Positions 26,718 to 35,556 of a DNA stretch of 64,000 bases are shown here, in pieces (position 1 is the first letter of the stretch; each line of letters opens with the position of its first letter). Where the stretch lies: assembly GCF_019891395.1 (NCBI RefSeq), contig NZ_CP078143.1:2431001-2495000 (forward strand), read 5' to 3'. A program made the translations under genes and the position numbers. The stretch is from Nitratireductor kimnyeongensis. Lineage in GTDB: Bacteria > Pseudomonadota > Alphaproteobacteria > Rhizobiales > Rhizobiaceae. A model generated the notes under the pieces. It ran no database searches. It was given only the letters and a program-made list of their open reading frames with translations, and was not told where the DNA came from.

Positions 26718-27746
26718 ATGAGGAGAAACTATCTGGCTACGGCTGCGTTGGCCGCAGGTTCCGTTCTGGCGTCGCAGGCCGTTGCGAATGCGGACGAGTT
26801 GAACCTGATCTGCTCGGCCGACGTGGTGATCTGCGAACTGCTCGTCGAGAAATTCGAGGCCGAGCACGATATTGATGTTTCCATGGTGCGGCTGTCTTCC
26901 GGCGAAGCCTATGCGAAGGTTCGCGCCGAAGCGCGCAATCCGAAGACGGATATCTGGTGGGGAGGCACCGGCGATCCGCATCTTCAGGCGGCGGCCGACG
27001 GGCTGACCATGGCCTACAAGTCGCCGATGCTGGACGAGCTTCTGCCCTGGGCGGTGAAACAGGCCGAAAGCGCCGAATTCAAGACGGTCGGCGTTTATTC
27101 CGGCGCGCTTGGCTGGGGCTACAACAAGGAATTTCTCGCAGACAAGGGCATCGAACCGCCGAAATGCTGGGCGGATCTGCTGAACCCGGCGCTGAAAGGC
27201 GAAATCCAGGTGGCGAATCCGAACTCGTCGGGCACCGCCTACACGGCGCTTGCCACCCTGGTGCAGCTCATGGGCGAGGAGGAGGCGTTCGCATTCCTCA
27301 AGAAGATGAACGACAATGTCTCGCAATACACCAAGTCAGGCTCTGCCCCGGTGAAGGCGGCGGCCCGCGGCGAAACCGGTATCGGCATCGTCTTCATGCA
27401 TGATGCGGTCGCACAGGCGGTCGAGGGATTTCCCATCGGCGTGGTCGCGCCCTGCGAAGGGACGGGTTACGAGATCGGTTCGATGTCGATCGTCAACCGT
27501 GCACGCAACGAGGACGCTGCCAAGACATGGTATGACTGGGTTTTGAAGGCAGATGTGCAGTCGCTCCTGAAGGATGCCAAGTCGTTCCAGATCCCGTCGA
27601 ACGCCTCTGCGGAAGTTCCGGAAGAATCGCCGAGTCTCGATGAGGTCAAGCTGATCGATTACGACTTCGTGACCTATGGCAGCACGGACAAGCGAAAAGC
27701 GCTGCTTGAGCGTTGGGATCGTGAGATTGGTGCCATTGCCAACTGA
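26718..27746 (+). CDS. AfuA-like ABC transporter substrate-binding protein (ferric-type fold, probable sugar-phosphate ligand)
   Basis: 342 residues from the ATG at 26718, after GGGAGGGA. A signal peptide ends near ANADE (residue 26). The fold is that of the FbpA/AfuA group: ELNLICSADVVICELLVEKFEAEHDIDV, IWWGGTGDPHLQAA and SGALGWGYNKEFLADKGIEPPKCWADLLNP. His218-Asp219 in FMHDAVAQ and Glu242 in TGYEIG have the same spacing as the His-Asp/Glu residues I recall contacting hexose phosphate in Actinobacillus AfuA. The two-tyrosine iron site of FbpA is not evident. LacI control and a phosphatase in the operon support a phosphorylated sugar or polyol over iron. Confidence 0.8.
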   Translation: MRRNYLATAALAAGSVLASQAVANADELNLICSADVVICELLVEKFEAEHDIDVSMVRLSSGEAYAKVRAEARNPKTDIWWGGTGDPHLQAAADGLTMAYKSPMLDELLPWAVKQAESAEFKTVGVYSGALGWGYNKEFLADKGIEPPKCWADLLNPALKGEIQVANPNSSGTAYTALATLVQLMGEEEAFAFLKKMNDNVSQYTKSGSAPVKAAARGETGIGIVFMHDAVAQAVEGFPIGVVAPCEGTGYEIGSMSIVNRARNEDAAKTWYDWVLKADVQSLLKDAKSFQIPSNASAEVPEESPSLDEVKLIDYDFVTYGSTDKRKALLERWDREIGAIAN

Positions 27747-27760
27747 TCCTGCGCTCACAA

Positions 27761-27793
27761 GCCTCGGGTTTCATCGGGGGTGAAGCCCGAGGC
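27761..27793 (+). terminator. Intercistronic hairpin after the AfuA-like gene
   Basis: A 13-bp stem with one G-U pair (arms 27761-27773 and 27781-27793) lies 14 bases after the stop of the binding-protein gene and before the permease gene. Probably keeps binding-protein mRNA more abundant than permease mRNA. Confidence 0.55.
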
Positions 27794-27816
27794 GTCTCTT
27801 TCGGACAGGACTGCAC

Positions 27817-30051
27817 ATGATGACGCGCGAAAACCGTCGGCTCGACGTGATGTTCGGGCTTGGCCTTGCCGCCATTTGTCTTTTGCCATGGTATCGGGTT
27901 GAGGGTGGATTCTTCTCCCTGCAATGGATCGGGGAGATGGCAGGCGAACCGGACCTCAATCCCGGCCTGTTGCAACTCTTTCTGGGCCGTTCCTGGCTTC
28001 TGATCGCCTTCATCCTTTTTGCAGCGGCGATTGCCACACGGGTTTCCATGCCTGCCGGAAAGGTGCGCGGAGCGCGCCTCGCGCTGATCGGTGCAGTCGG
28101 TGTGGGCTTCATGATTCTGCAGGGGCTCGCCATCACGCTGTGGGGCTGGGCGTGGAGCCTGAACGAAACGCTGTTCGGCCCCCTCGATCCGGGGCAGCCG
28201 GCCTTTGGCGCGGGCGCACTCATTCTCTCTCTGGGCTTTCTGGCCCTGATCGCCTATGGGTTTGCCGAACGCGGCGCGATGAAGGGAGATGCCTTCACGC
28301 TTGGCTCCATCATCCTGCTGATCGCGCTTGTCGGCGTGTTCGTTTTCTACCCCATCATATCGATGTTTGCCGGGTCTTTTCAGGATTTCGACGGTTCCTT
28401 CAATCCCGACGGTTTCATACGCAACATTCAGGATCCGGCGATCTGGAGCCTCGACTGCGTTATCGGTGGGGCGCGTTGCGGCGTGGCTTGGCGCACGCTT
28501 TTTCTGGCAGTGATGACGGCGAGCGCCTCAACGCTGCTTGGCCTCGCCTTCGCGTTGGTGGCAACCCGGACGCGTTTTCCGGCTAAGAAGGGCCTCAGGC
28601 TTCTCACCATTCTGCCCATCATCACCCCGCCCTTCGTCATTGGTCTGGCGCTGACCATGATGCTCGGCCGCTCCGGGCTCGTAACCGGATGGATCGAGGC
28701 GCTGACGGGGATCGAGCTTGGCCGCTGGCTCTATGGTCTCACCGGCATCTGGATCGCGCAGGTGCTTTCCTTCACCCCCATCTCATTCCTGGTTCTCATA
28801 GGCGTCGTGGAAGGCGTGAGCCCTTCCATGGAAGAAGCCTCGCAGACCTTGCGGGCAGGGCGCTGGCGCACCTTCCGCAAGGTCTCCCTACCACTTATGG
28901 CGCCGGGGCTCGCCAACGCCTTCCTGATCGGCTTCATCGAGAGCATGGCGGATTTCGGCAATCCGTTGGTGCTGGGTGGAAGCCACGGGGTTCTTTCGAC
29001 CGAGATATTCTTTGCCGTCGTCGGCGCGCAGACCGATCCGTCGCGCGCGGCGGTGCTCGCGATCATTCTTCTGACGTTCACGCTTTCCGCCTTCCTCTTG
29101 CAGCGCGTCTGGCTCGCCGGCCGCAATTTCGCAACGGTGACGGGCAAGGGAGATTCAGGCAAACACGCCGCCTTGCCGGGACCGCTCGCAGCCCTGCTTT
29201 ATGCGATCGTGGTGCCGTGGATCATCTTCACGCTGGCGGTCTATGGCATGATCATCTTTGGCGGGTTCGTCACCACCTGGGGTCTCGATCACACCCTGAC
29301 GCTGGAACACTATGCACGCGGCTTTTCGGTCGAATGGCGCGAAGGCGCGCTGGCATGGACCGGCGTTGCCTGGGACAGTTTCTGGACCACAATGGAAATC
29401 GCGCTCATCGCAGCGCCGCTGACGGCGGCGGTAGGGCTTTTGACGGCCTATCTCATCGTGCGACAGAATTTCTTTGGCCGGAACGCCTTCGAGTTCGCGC
29501 TGATGATGAGTTTCGCCATCCCCGGAACGGTTATCGGGATCAGCTACATCATGGCCTTCAACCTGCCGCCCATCGAAATGACAGGCACGGCGTTGATCCT
29601 GATCGCCTGCTTCGTGTTCCGCAACATGCCGGTGGGCGTGCGCGGCGGCGTGGCGGCGATGAGCCAGCTCGACAAGAGCCTGGACGAGGCCTCGATCACG
29701 CTGGGGGCAGGGAGCCCGCGCACGATCCGCCGGGTGATCCTGCCGCTTTTACGCCCTGCGATCATGGCGGCACTGGTCTATTCCTTCGTGCGGGCCATCA
29801 CCTCGATCAGCGCCGTCATCTTTCTGGTGAGCGCGAAGTACAACATGGCGACCGCCTATATCGTAGGGCTGGTGGAGAACGGCGAATACGGCATCGCCAT
29901 CGCTTACTCTTCGGTTCTCATCCTTGTCATGATCACCGTGATAGGCGGGTTCCAGCTTCTTGTCGGCGAGCGCCGGTTGAGACGGGAGAACGCAGTCAGT
30001 CGCCCTGCTGCGGAGAAACGCGCCCAATCCAGTCTGGAGGCAAAGGCATGA
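27817..30051 (+). CDS. ABC transporter permease, two fused permease domains (FbpB/AfuB type)
   Basis: 744 residues with about fourteen or more membrane spans. The N-terminal 200 residues add extra spans before the first transport domain, whose docking loop is VSPSMEEASQTLRAGRWRTFRKVSLPLMAPGLANAF near residue 335. The second domain has LDKSLDEASITLGAGSPRTIRRVILPLLRPAIMAALVYSFVRA near residue 620. FbpB and AfuB carry the same two-in-one layout, which removes the need for a second permease gene. Its stop overlaps the ATPase start (ATGA). Confidence 0.92.
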   Translation: MMTRENRRLDVMFGLGLAAICLLPWYRVEGGFFSLQWIGEMAGEPDLNPGLLQLFLGRSWLLIAFILFAAAIATRVSMPAGKVRGARLALIGAVGVGFMILQGLAITLWGWAWSLNETLFGPLDPGQPAFGAGALILSLGFLALIAYGFAERGAMKGDAFTLGSIILLIALVGVFVFYPIISMFAGSFQDFDGSFNPDGFIRNIQDPAIWSLDCVIGGARCGVAWRTLFLAVMTASASTLLGLAFALVATRTRFPAKKGLRLLTILPIITPPFVIGLALTMMLGRSGLVTGWIEALTGIELGRWLYGLTGIWIAQVLSFTPISFLVLIGVVEGVSPSMEEASQTLRAGRWRTFRKVSLPLMAPGLANAFLIGFIESMADFGNPLVLGGSHGVLSTEIFFAVVGAQTDPSRAAVLAIILLTFTLSAFLLQRVWLAGRNFATVTGKGDSGKHAALPGPLAALLYAIVVPWIIFTLAVYGMIIFGGFVTTWGLDHTLTLEHYARGFSVEWREGALAWTGVAWDSFWTTMEIALIAAPLTAAVGLLTAYLIVRQNFFGRNAFEFALMMSFAIPGTVIGISYIMAFNLPPIEMTGTALILIACFVFRNMPVGVRGGVAAMSQLDKSLDEASITLGAGSPRTIRRVILPLLRPAIMAALVYSFVRAITSISAVIFLVSAKYNMATAYIVGLVENGEYGIAIAYSSVLILVMITVIGGFQLLVGERRLRRENAVSRPAAEKRAQSSLEAKA

Positions 30052-31112
30052 GCAGTTCGCAATGTGGGTCTGTCCGCTTTCGCAATGTTCGCAAAAAATT
30101 CGGTTCGTTCACGGCCATTCATGACCTCAATCTGGAGATAGAACCGGGCACGCTGGTGACGCTTCTGGGGCCTTCGGGTTGCGGCAAGACAACCACGTTG
30201 CGCATGTTGGCTGGCCTGGAGACCCCAAGTGCGGGCGCTATCGAGATCGGCGGGCAAGATGTCACGCGCCTGCCGGCCAATGAGCGCGATGTCGCCATGG
30301 TGTTTCAGTCCTATGCGCTGTTCCCGCATATGAGCGTGCTCGACAATGTGGCTTACGGGCTTGAGGCAGGCGGGCAGTCCAGGGCCGAGGCGCGGGAGAA
30401 CGCGCATGCGGGCCTCGCGCTGGTCGGCCTCGAAGGGTTTGGCGCGCGCCTGCCGGCGGAGCTTTCCGGCGGACAGCAGCAGCGCGTCGCCGTTGCCCGC
30501 GCGCTGGTGCTCGAACCACAGGTGCTTCTGCTCGACGAGCCCTTGTCCAATCTCGACGCGAGGCTGCGCCGGCGAGTGCGCACCGAAATTCGCGAGTTGC
30601 AGCAGCGGCTCGGTTTCACTGCCGTCTATGTGACGCATGATCAGGAGGAGGCGCTGGCCGTTTCCGACCGTATCGTGGTCATGGAAAGCGGACTTGTTGC
30701 ACAGGAAGGCCCGCCACGCGAACTCTATGAGGAACCGGCCTCCGAGTTCATCGCCGACTTCATGGGCGAGGCCAATGTGCTTGCCTGCGAGGTACTGGAC
30801 ATTGCGGATGGCCGCGCGACTGTGCAGGTGGGCGGCTTGCAGCACACACTGCCGACACGCAAGGCGGCGCGTCCCGGCCCGGCAAAACTGGCCGTGCGCG
30901 CGAACGCCATCCGCCTTGAAACGGGCGGGGATGCCAGTCTGCCGGGCCGGATCCAGAGCTCGGCCTATCTTGGCGACCATGTGGAATATGAGGTGGAACT
31001 CGCATCCGGAACGATATTTGTCGTGGACAACGCGACGACCGACCCGCTGCCGCCGGCCACCGATGTTTCCATCGGCTTCCGCGATCGCGGCATAGCATTG
31101 ATTACCGCATGA
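30048..31112 (+). CDS. ABC transporter ATPase (FbpC/AfuC type)
   Basis: 354 residues from the ATG at 30048. The frame stays open upstream for 453 codons opposite the permease gene, but that part is an out-of-frame shadow. Walker A GPSGCGKTTTLR, Q-loop MVFQSYALFPHMSVLDNVAYGLEAG, signature LSGGQQQRVAVARALVLEP, Walker B LLLDEPLSNLDARL and switch VTHDQEEALAVSD. The C-terminal 110 residues form the TOBE/OB domain of the MalK/PotA/FbpC group (FIADFMGEANVLACEVL). Its stop overlaps the phosphatase start. Confidence 0.92.
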   Translation: MSSSQCGSVRFRNVRKKFGSFTAIHDLNLEIEPGTLVTLLGPSGCGKTTTLRMLAGLETPSAGAIEIGGQDVTRLPANERDVAMVFQSYALFPHMSVLDNVAYGLEAGGQSRAEARENAHAGLALVGLEGFGARLPAELSGGQQQRVAVARALVLEPQVLLLDEPLSNLDARLRRRVRTEIRELQQRLGFTAVYVTHDQEEALAVSDRIVVMESGLVAQEGPPRELYEEPASEFIADFMGEANVLACEVLDIADGRATVQVGGLQHTLPTRKAARPGPAKLAVRANAIRLETGGDASLPGRIQSSAYLGDHVEYEVELASGTIFVVDNATTDPLPPATDVSIGFRDRGIALITA

Positions 31113-31936
31113 CAACGACCATTCAGGAGAACCGCGTGTCCCTTTCCGATACCGACCTTGCCGACCGGCTTGGTTTTGCCGAAACGATGGCAAAGGCTGC
31201 GGGGGCTGCCGCCCTCGACTATTTCACACGGCGTGATGAGCTGGTCATCGAGACCAAGCGCAACCCGCAGGATCTGGTCTCCGAGGCTGACAAGAAGGTC
31301 GAAGAGCTGATACGCGCCGAGATCGCGAATCGCTTCGGCGCCGATGGCGTGCTTGGCGAGGAATACGGGCTGACCGAAGGCACAAGCGGTCTCACCTGGG
31401 TGATCGATCCGATCGATGGCACCAGCGCCTTTCTGAACGGCATGCCGAGCTGGTGTGTTTCCGTGGGTGCCGCGATTGATGGCGAGCCGGTGCTCGGTGT
31501 CATCGTCGCGCCCTGCTTCGACGAGTGCTACAGCGCCCGCCGTGGCGGCGGGGCAACGCTAAACGGAAAGCCGATCCGTGTCGCAGACCAGCTCAATCTT
31601 CGCAACGGCGTGGTGGGGCTGGGCTCCAATGATCGCGTCGAGCCGGCTGCTGCCGCGCGCATTGTGGAAAACCTTTTCGAGATCGGCGGAACGTTCATCC
31701 GCAACGGTTCGGGGGCGCTGATGCTTGCCTATGTGGCGGCGGGGCGGCTGGTCGGTTATGCGGAACCGAGCATGAACGCCTGGGATTGCATGGCCGGCTA
31801 TTGCCTTGTCAGCGAGGCCGGCGGCACGGTTCTGCCTTTCCCGCGCGATGGCTTCCACGCACCGGCGCGTGTGCTCGCGGCCACCGGCGGCAGCTATGCC
31901 GAACTGGAGCAGATCTCGGCTATCGCCCAGTCCTGA
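31109..31936 (+). CDS. Inositol-monophosphatase-family phosphatase
   Basis: 275 residues; the ATG at 31109 overlaps the ATPase stop. The metal and phosphate motifs of the FIG superfamily are complete: DLVSEADKKVEELIR, GEEYG (first metal Glu), WVIDPIDGTSAFLNGMPSWCVSVG (DPIDGT) and AWDCMAGYCLVSEAGG (WD motif). It removes phosphate from a sugar or polyol phosphate using magnesium, in the cytosol. As the last, coupled gene of a LacI-controlled AfuABC-type operon it most likely dephosphorylates the imported compound. Inositol phosphate, histidinol phosphate and other substrates occur in the family, so the substrate is open. Confidence 0.88.
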   Translation: MTTTIQENRVSLSDTDLADRLGFAETMAKAAGAAALDYFTRRDELVIETKRNPQDLVSEADKKVEELIRAEIANRFGADGVLGEEYGLTEGTSGLTWVIDPIDGTSAFLNGMPSWCVSVGAAIDGEPVLGVIVAPCFDECYSARRGGGATLNGKPIRVADQLNLRNGVVGLGSNDRVEPAAAARIVENLFEIGGTFIRNGSGALMLAYVAAGRLVGYAEPSMNAWDCMAGYCLVSEAGGTVLPFPRDGFHAPARVLAATGGSYAELEQISAIAQS

Positions 31937-31941
31937 CGCAC

Positions 31942-33258
31942 TTACCAGCCGGCAAAGCGCTCCAGCAATTGCGGATCTACCTTGCCGGCTTCCACATCGC
32001 TCAAAGCCTGATCAAGAATGGCGATCCCGCGAAGGGCTTCCTCCTCGCTCAGGTTGAGTGGTGGGGTGAATTCCAGCACGTTGGAATTGAGGCCCACATA
32101 GTAGATGACGAGCCCGAGCTGAAAGGCGCGGTAGACGGTGAGCGCCGTCTGCTCGATGGCGGGCGTGCGGGCTTCGCGGTCGCTTACAAGCTCCACGCCG
32201 ATGGCAAGCCCGTGGCCGCGCACATGGCCGATGACGGGGTGTTTTTCCTGCAGCGCGCGCAGGGCGGAAAGCATCGTGTCGCCGACCTTTGCGGCATTGG
32301 CGACCAGATTTTCGCGCTCGATGGTTTCCAGCACGGCAAGGCCCGCCGACGCGCAGACCGGATTGCCATGCAGGGTCTGGAAGGAAAAGGTCGAGGCGTG
32401 GTTCATGATGGCTTCCGGACCGACGACCGCCGAGATGGGCAGGCCGCCGCCGAGCCCCTTGCCGAACACGACGATATCGGGCTCGATGCCGCTGTGCTCG
32501 AAGGCGTGGAGGCGTCCGGTACGCGCAAGCCCCACCTTCACCTCGTCGCAGACAAGCAGAATGCCATGCTTGCGGCAGAGCCTCTCGATTTCCCTGAAAT
32601 AGCCCGGCGGTGGCACGAGCATTCCCCCGTCGGACTGGATCGGTTCGATGAAGAAAGCTGCCACGTCCTGCGGTGAGACGGAGGTGGCGAAAAGCTCTTC
32701 GATATGGGCGAGCGCCGCCTTCGATGCGGCTTCCGGGCTGCCTGAGGCATAGGAATCCGGATAGGGGACGAGGCTGAGCCCGGAAGCCTTGTCGATACCG
32801 CCCTGTGCGGGGTGGCCGGAAATAGCCACCGACCCGACCGTGCCGCCGTGATAGGCGCCCTTGAAGGAGATGATGCGCGGGCGACCGGTTGCCGCGACCA
32901 CGGCGCGGGCAACAGTTTCGTTTGCGTCGGAGCCCGAATGGCCGAACCAGACACGACCTGCGGCGCGCTCCGGCACCAGTGAAAGCAGCTTTTCGGCAAG
33001 GAGTACGCTGGGCTCGTTGGCGGTGGAGAGGTAGCTGGCTCCGGCCTGGTCGGTCAGCGCGCGGTTGACGGCCTCGGCAAGTGCAGGGTGCCCGTGACCG
33101 AGGCTGGCCGCTCCCCAGGAGGCGGCGAAATCGAGAAGGTCGTGCCCATCATCCCCGCGCAGCATCGATCCTCTGCCGCCCGTCACTGCCTGCGGGAAAA
33201 AGCGCAGATGAGCGAGTGTGGAGACACTGCGGCTTTCGCGTTCGTAGAGACCGGTCAT
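31942..33258 (-). CDS. Class III PLP-dependent aminotransferase
   Basis: 438 residues. The substrate-side motif is DLLDFAASWGAASLGHGHPAL, the PLP pocket GHSGSDANE and SFKGAYHGGT, Asp238 in LLVCDEVKVGLARTG pairs with the PLP nitrogen, and Lys267 in VVFGKGLGGGLP forms the Schiff base. This is the omega-aminotransferase/GABA-transaminase group. It lies 24 bases after the glutamine-synthetase-like gene on the same strand, under the RpiR gene, so it probably transaminates an amine or semialdehyde of the pathway encoded around it. The stop lies five bases from the converging phosphatase gene. Confidence 0.88.
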   Translation of the reverse strand: MTGLYERESRSVSTLAHLRFFPQAVTGGRGSMLRGDDGHDLLDFAASWGAASLGHGHPALAEAVNRALTDQAGASYLSTANEPSVLLAEKLLSLVPERAAGRVWFGHSGSDANETVARAVVAATGRPRIISFKGAYHGGTVGSVAISGHPAQGGIDKASGLSLVPYPDSYASGSPEAASKAALAHIEELFATSVSPQDVAAFFIEPIQSDGGMLVPPPGYFREIERLCRKHGILLVCDEVKVGLARTGRLHAFEHSGIEPDIVVFGKGLGGGLPISAVVGPEAIMNHASTFSFQTLHGNPVCASAGLAVLETIERENLVANAAKVGDTMLSALRALQEKHPVIGHVRGHGLAIGVELVSDREARTPAIEQTALTVYRAFQLGLVIYYVGLNSNVLEFTPPLNLSEEEALRGIAILDQALSDVEAGKVDPQLLERFAGW

Positions 33259-33282
33259 GTTGTTATCCCCCGGCGCGGTTGA

Positions 33283-34596
33283 TCAGTAGACGGCTTCGTA
33301 GCGCGCGCAGCGTTCCGCCTCGCTGAGATCGGCGGTCTGGGCAAGCTCGCCGCGCTTGTGTTTCAGGTAGACGTCGAGCGCTTCCGCGCCAATCCACTCG
33401 GCCACGCGCGGGTTCTCTTCGAGGCGATCCAGCGCTTCACCGAGCGACTGGGGCAGACGTACCAAGCCGCGCTCGGCGAGCTTTGCTGCCGGCAATTCGG
33501 AGAGGTCTTCTTCCGTCACCTGCGGAGCGGCAAGCCCCTCCTCGATGCCCTGCGCGCCTGCATGGGCCAGAGCTGCCAGAACCAGATAGGGGGAGGCCGT
33601 TGCATCGGCTGCGCGATACTCGAAATTATACTGTTTTGCGGCACTTTCAGCACTGGCGCTCGTCACCGGGCAGATGCGCACGGCGGCCTCTCGGTCGTGA
33701 TAGCCCAGATTGTTGTAGGCAGCGCTCCAGCGATGTGGGGTGAGGCGTGTGTACGAGATGGCCGAAGGTGCAGTCAGCGAGACAATGCTGTCCATATACT
33801 TCAGGATGCCGGCGATGAACGAGCCGGTCTTCTGCGCCATGCCCCATGGTGCGTCCGGGTCGTAGGTGGCGGGTGCGCCATTTTCATCCACGAAGCTCAT
33901 ATGGACATGGACACCATTGCCGACGCCGGCGGGATCGCGGATGGGCACGAAGGTGACGGGCTCGCCCATGCGCTCGCCGACAAGCTTTGTGACGGCACGC
34001 ACCTTGACGGCGGTGTCGGCAGCAGTGACGCCGAGATCGGGCCCGTTGGTGACCTCGAACTGGTCGGCGCCGTATTCCTTCAGGAAAGTGTCCGGCTTGA
34101 CGCCGGCCACTTCCAGCGCGGCCATGACCGTTTCACCGAAGGCCCGGTGCTTGCCGAAGCTGGCAAGGCCGAAGGCCTCACCCGGCCCCTGCGCGGGATT
34201 GCGGGACTGAAACTCGTGCTCGAAGGCGGCGACAAGACGCAGGCCGGAGACACCTTCGAGCCGCTTCAGCGCGGTTTTCAGAATGGAGCGTGTGCAGCAG
34301 CTCCACGGATCGCCGTCGAGATGGAGGATGTCGCCGAGCACGAAGCGCTCGACGGGGCCGCCATCTTCGAGATCGAGCGTGACGGCGGTGTCGGCATCCG
34401 GCACGAGGATCAGATCGCCAAAGGAGCCGAACGGGCTCTCGGCAATCGTGTCGAAACAGGTGATCTGCACATTGGTGGGCGTCCAGCCGACACCCTGGCG
34501 GAAGCGCTTTTCCATTTCCTTCAACGGAAAGGCCTTGCCGCGCGTCACGCCGGAAAAGTCCGAGGTGGCGGCAAACATCAAGGGATTACTGATCAT
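33283..34596 (-). CDS. Glutamine-synthetase-family ligase (probable gamma-glutamyl-amine ligase)
   Basis: 437 residues from the ATG at 34596, which overlaps the end of the RpiR gene and has GGAG nine bases upstream. Catalytic-domain motifs are AAFEHEFQ (first metal site), EYGADQFEVTNGPDLG, GVGNGVHVHMSF (the His that binds ATP/glutamate) and FEYRAADATASPYLVLAALA. The usual glutamate-binding RLVPGYEAP stretch is replaced by YTRLTPHRWSAAYNNLG, so it is not a housekeeping glutamine synthetase. Relatives such as PuuA or GlnA4 attach glutamate to polyamines or ethanolamine. It is shorter than GlnA. An amine as acceptor is inferred from the neighbouring kinase/lyase and aminotransferase. Confidence 0.82.
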   Translation of the reverse strand: MISNPLMFAATSDFSGVTRGKAFPLKEMEKRFRQGVGWTPTNVQITCFDTIAESPFGSFGDLILVPDADTAVTLDLEDGGPVERFVLGDILHLDGDPWSCCTRSILKTALKRLEGVSGLRLVAAFEHEFQSRNPAQGPGEAFGLASFGKHRAFGETVMAALEVAGVKPDTFLKEYGADQFEVTNGPDLGVTAADTAVKVRAVTKLVGERMGEPVTFVPIRDPAGVGNGVHVHMSFVDENGAPATYDPDAPWGMAQKTGSFIAGILKYMDSIVSLTAPSAISYTRLTPHRWSAAYNNLGYHDREAAVRICPVTSASAESAAKQYNFEYRAADATASPYLVLAALAHAGAQGIEEGLAAPQVTEEDLSELPAAKLAERGLVRLPQSLGEALDRLEENPRVAEWIGAEALDVYLKHKRGELAQTADLSEAERCARYEAVY

Positions 34597-35440
34597 CGTC
34601 GCGTGCTCCATGATCGAAGCGGAGCGAGTCCCAGGCTTCGATGCGTTTGCGGGTTTTGTCCCAATTGGTTTCGGCAATGCGGGTCAGCATCGCCTCCATC
34701 AGCACCATGGCGCCGGAATAGCTGTCCCAGACGGTGCCGCTTTCGATGGGGGTGGCGAAGACCTCGTTGGCGTGGTTGGCGGCCGGCGACATCCACTTGT
34801 CGGTCAGAACAACGATCTGGACACCGCTCTGCGCCTTGGCGCGGCGGGCAAGCTCGGCCAGATTGCGCTGATAGCGGCGGTAGTCCACCATGAACAGCAC
34901 GTCCTTCGAGCGCATGCGCAGCATGTATTCGGGCCAGATTTCCGGGTCCGCCGGCAGGTGGAAGACTCCGCTGCGCACCTGGCGCAGATGGCGCGAGACA
35001 TAAAGCGCGATGGCATCGCTGATGCGCCCGCCGATCAGATAGACGTTGCGCTTCTCATCGCCCAGGAGATCACAGACACGCTCGAACTGGGCGCTGGTGA
35101 TCGCGGAAGCCGAGGCCGAAATGAGGTTCACGGCGCGAGACACGAAATCTTCGAGATAGTCCCCCTGAATGGGACGATCTCCCACATGAAGGTCGAGCGG
35201 CGAACGGTTCGCCTGGCGTATCTCGTCGATCAAATGGCGCTGGAAATCCTGATAGCCCTGAAAACCCAGCTTGGTGACGAAGCGGGAGATGGAGGGGGGC
35301 GAGGTTCCGGTCTTCGCGGCGAGATCCTGGATCGTGTCCAGGCCTGCATAGGGGTAATCGAGCAACAGCGCCGTGCACAGCTTCCGCTCGGTCGCCGTGA
35401 GTTCGCTCGACAGGTTCTCCAGCCTTTGTCTGACTTGCAT
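34586..35440 (-). CDS. RpiR/MurR family transcriptional regulator
   Basis: 284 residues from the ATG at 35440, which follows GGGAGGGG. N-terminal helix-turn-helix of the RpiR type: LENLSSELTATERKLCTALLLDYPYAGLDTIQDLAAKTGTSPPSISRFVTKLGFQGYQDFQRHL. The C-terminal SIS domain (from about residue 120) has NVYLIGGRISDAIALYVSRHL and VLFMVDYRRYQRNLAELARRA. SIS domains usually sense phosphorylated sugars. Here the neighbouring kinase/phospho-lyase suggests a phosphorylated amino alcohol as ligand, which is inference. It heads the minus-strand operon and is divergent from the transporter operon. Confidence 0.9.
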   Translation of the reverse strand: MQVRQRLENLSSELTATERKLCTALLLDYPYAGLDTIQDLAAKTGTSPPSISRFVTKLGFQGYQDFQRHLIDEIRQANRSPLDLHVGDRPIQGDYLEDFVSRAVNLISASASAITSAQFERVCDLLGDEKRNVYLIGGRISDAIALYVSRHLRQVRSGVFHLPADPEIWPEYMLRMRSKDVLFMVDYRRYQRNLAELARRAKAQSGVQIVVLTDKWMSPAANHANEVFATPIESGTVWDSYSGAMVLMEAMLTRIAETNWDKTRKRIEAWDSLRFDHGARDDDQ

Positions 35441-35470
35441 CGCAATCCCCTCCCAACGAAACAGACGATT

Positions 35471-35516
35471 TTGAAAATCATAAGTCAATATGAAAATTTT
35501 TGGTTGACTATGAAAA
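35471..35516. promoter_or_regulatory. Phased TGAAAA repeats, candidate RpiR operator
   Basis: TGAAAA occurs at 35471, 35490 and 35510, spaced 19 and 20 bases, about two helical turns. GTCAA at 35483-35487 and TTGAC at 35503-35507 also form an inverted repeat around the middle copy. The region lies between the divergent RpiR and transporter genes. Confidence 0.5.
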
Positions 35517-35556
35517 AATAATATCAAAGCTAGAGAGGGGAGCAAAAGGGGAATAC

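Noticed and set aside
28689..30047. In-frame upstream extension of the AfuC-type ATPase by 453 codons
   Set aside because: It lies in another frame of the permease gene, has no domain, and the ATG at 30048 gives a normal ATPase length with a stop/start overlap.
26718..31112. Ferric iron transporter (FbpABC)
   Set aside because: The fold fits, but no IRO box is seen, the promoter has a LacI operator, a phosphatase ends the operon, and the tyrosine iron site is not evident.
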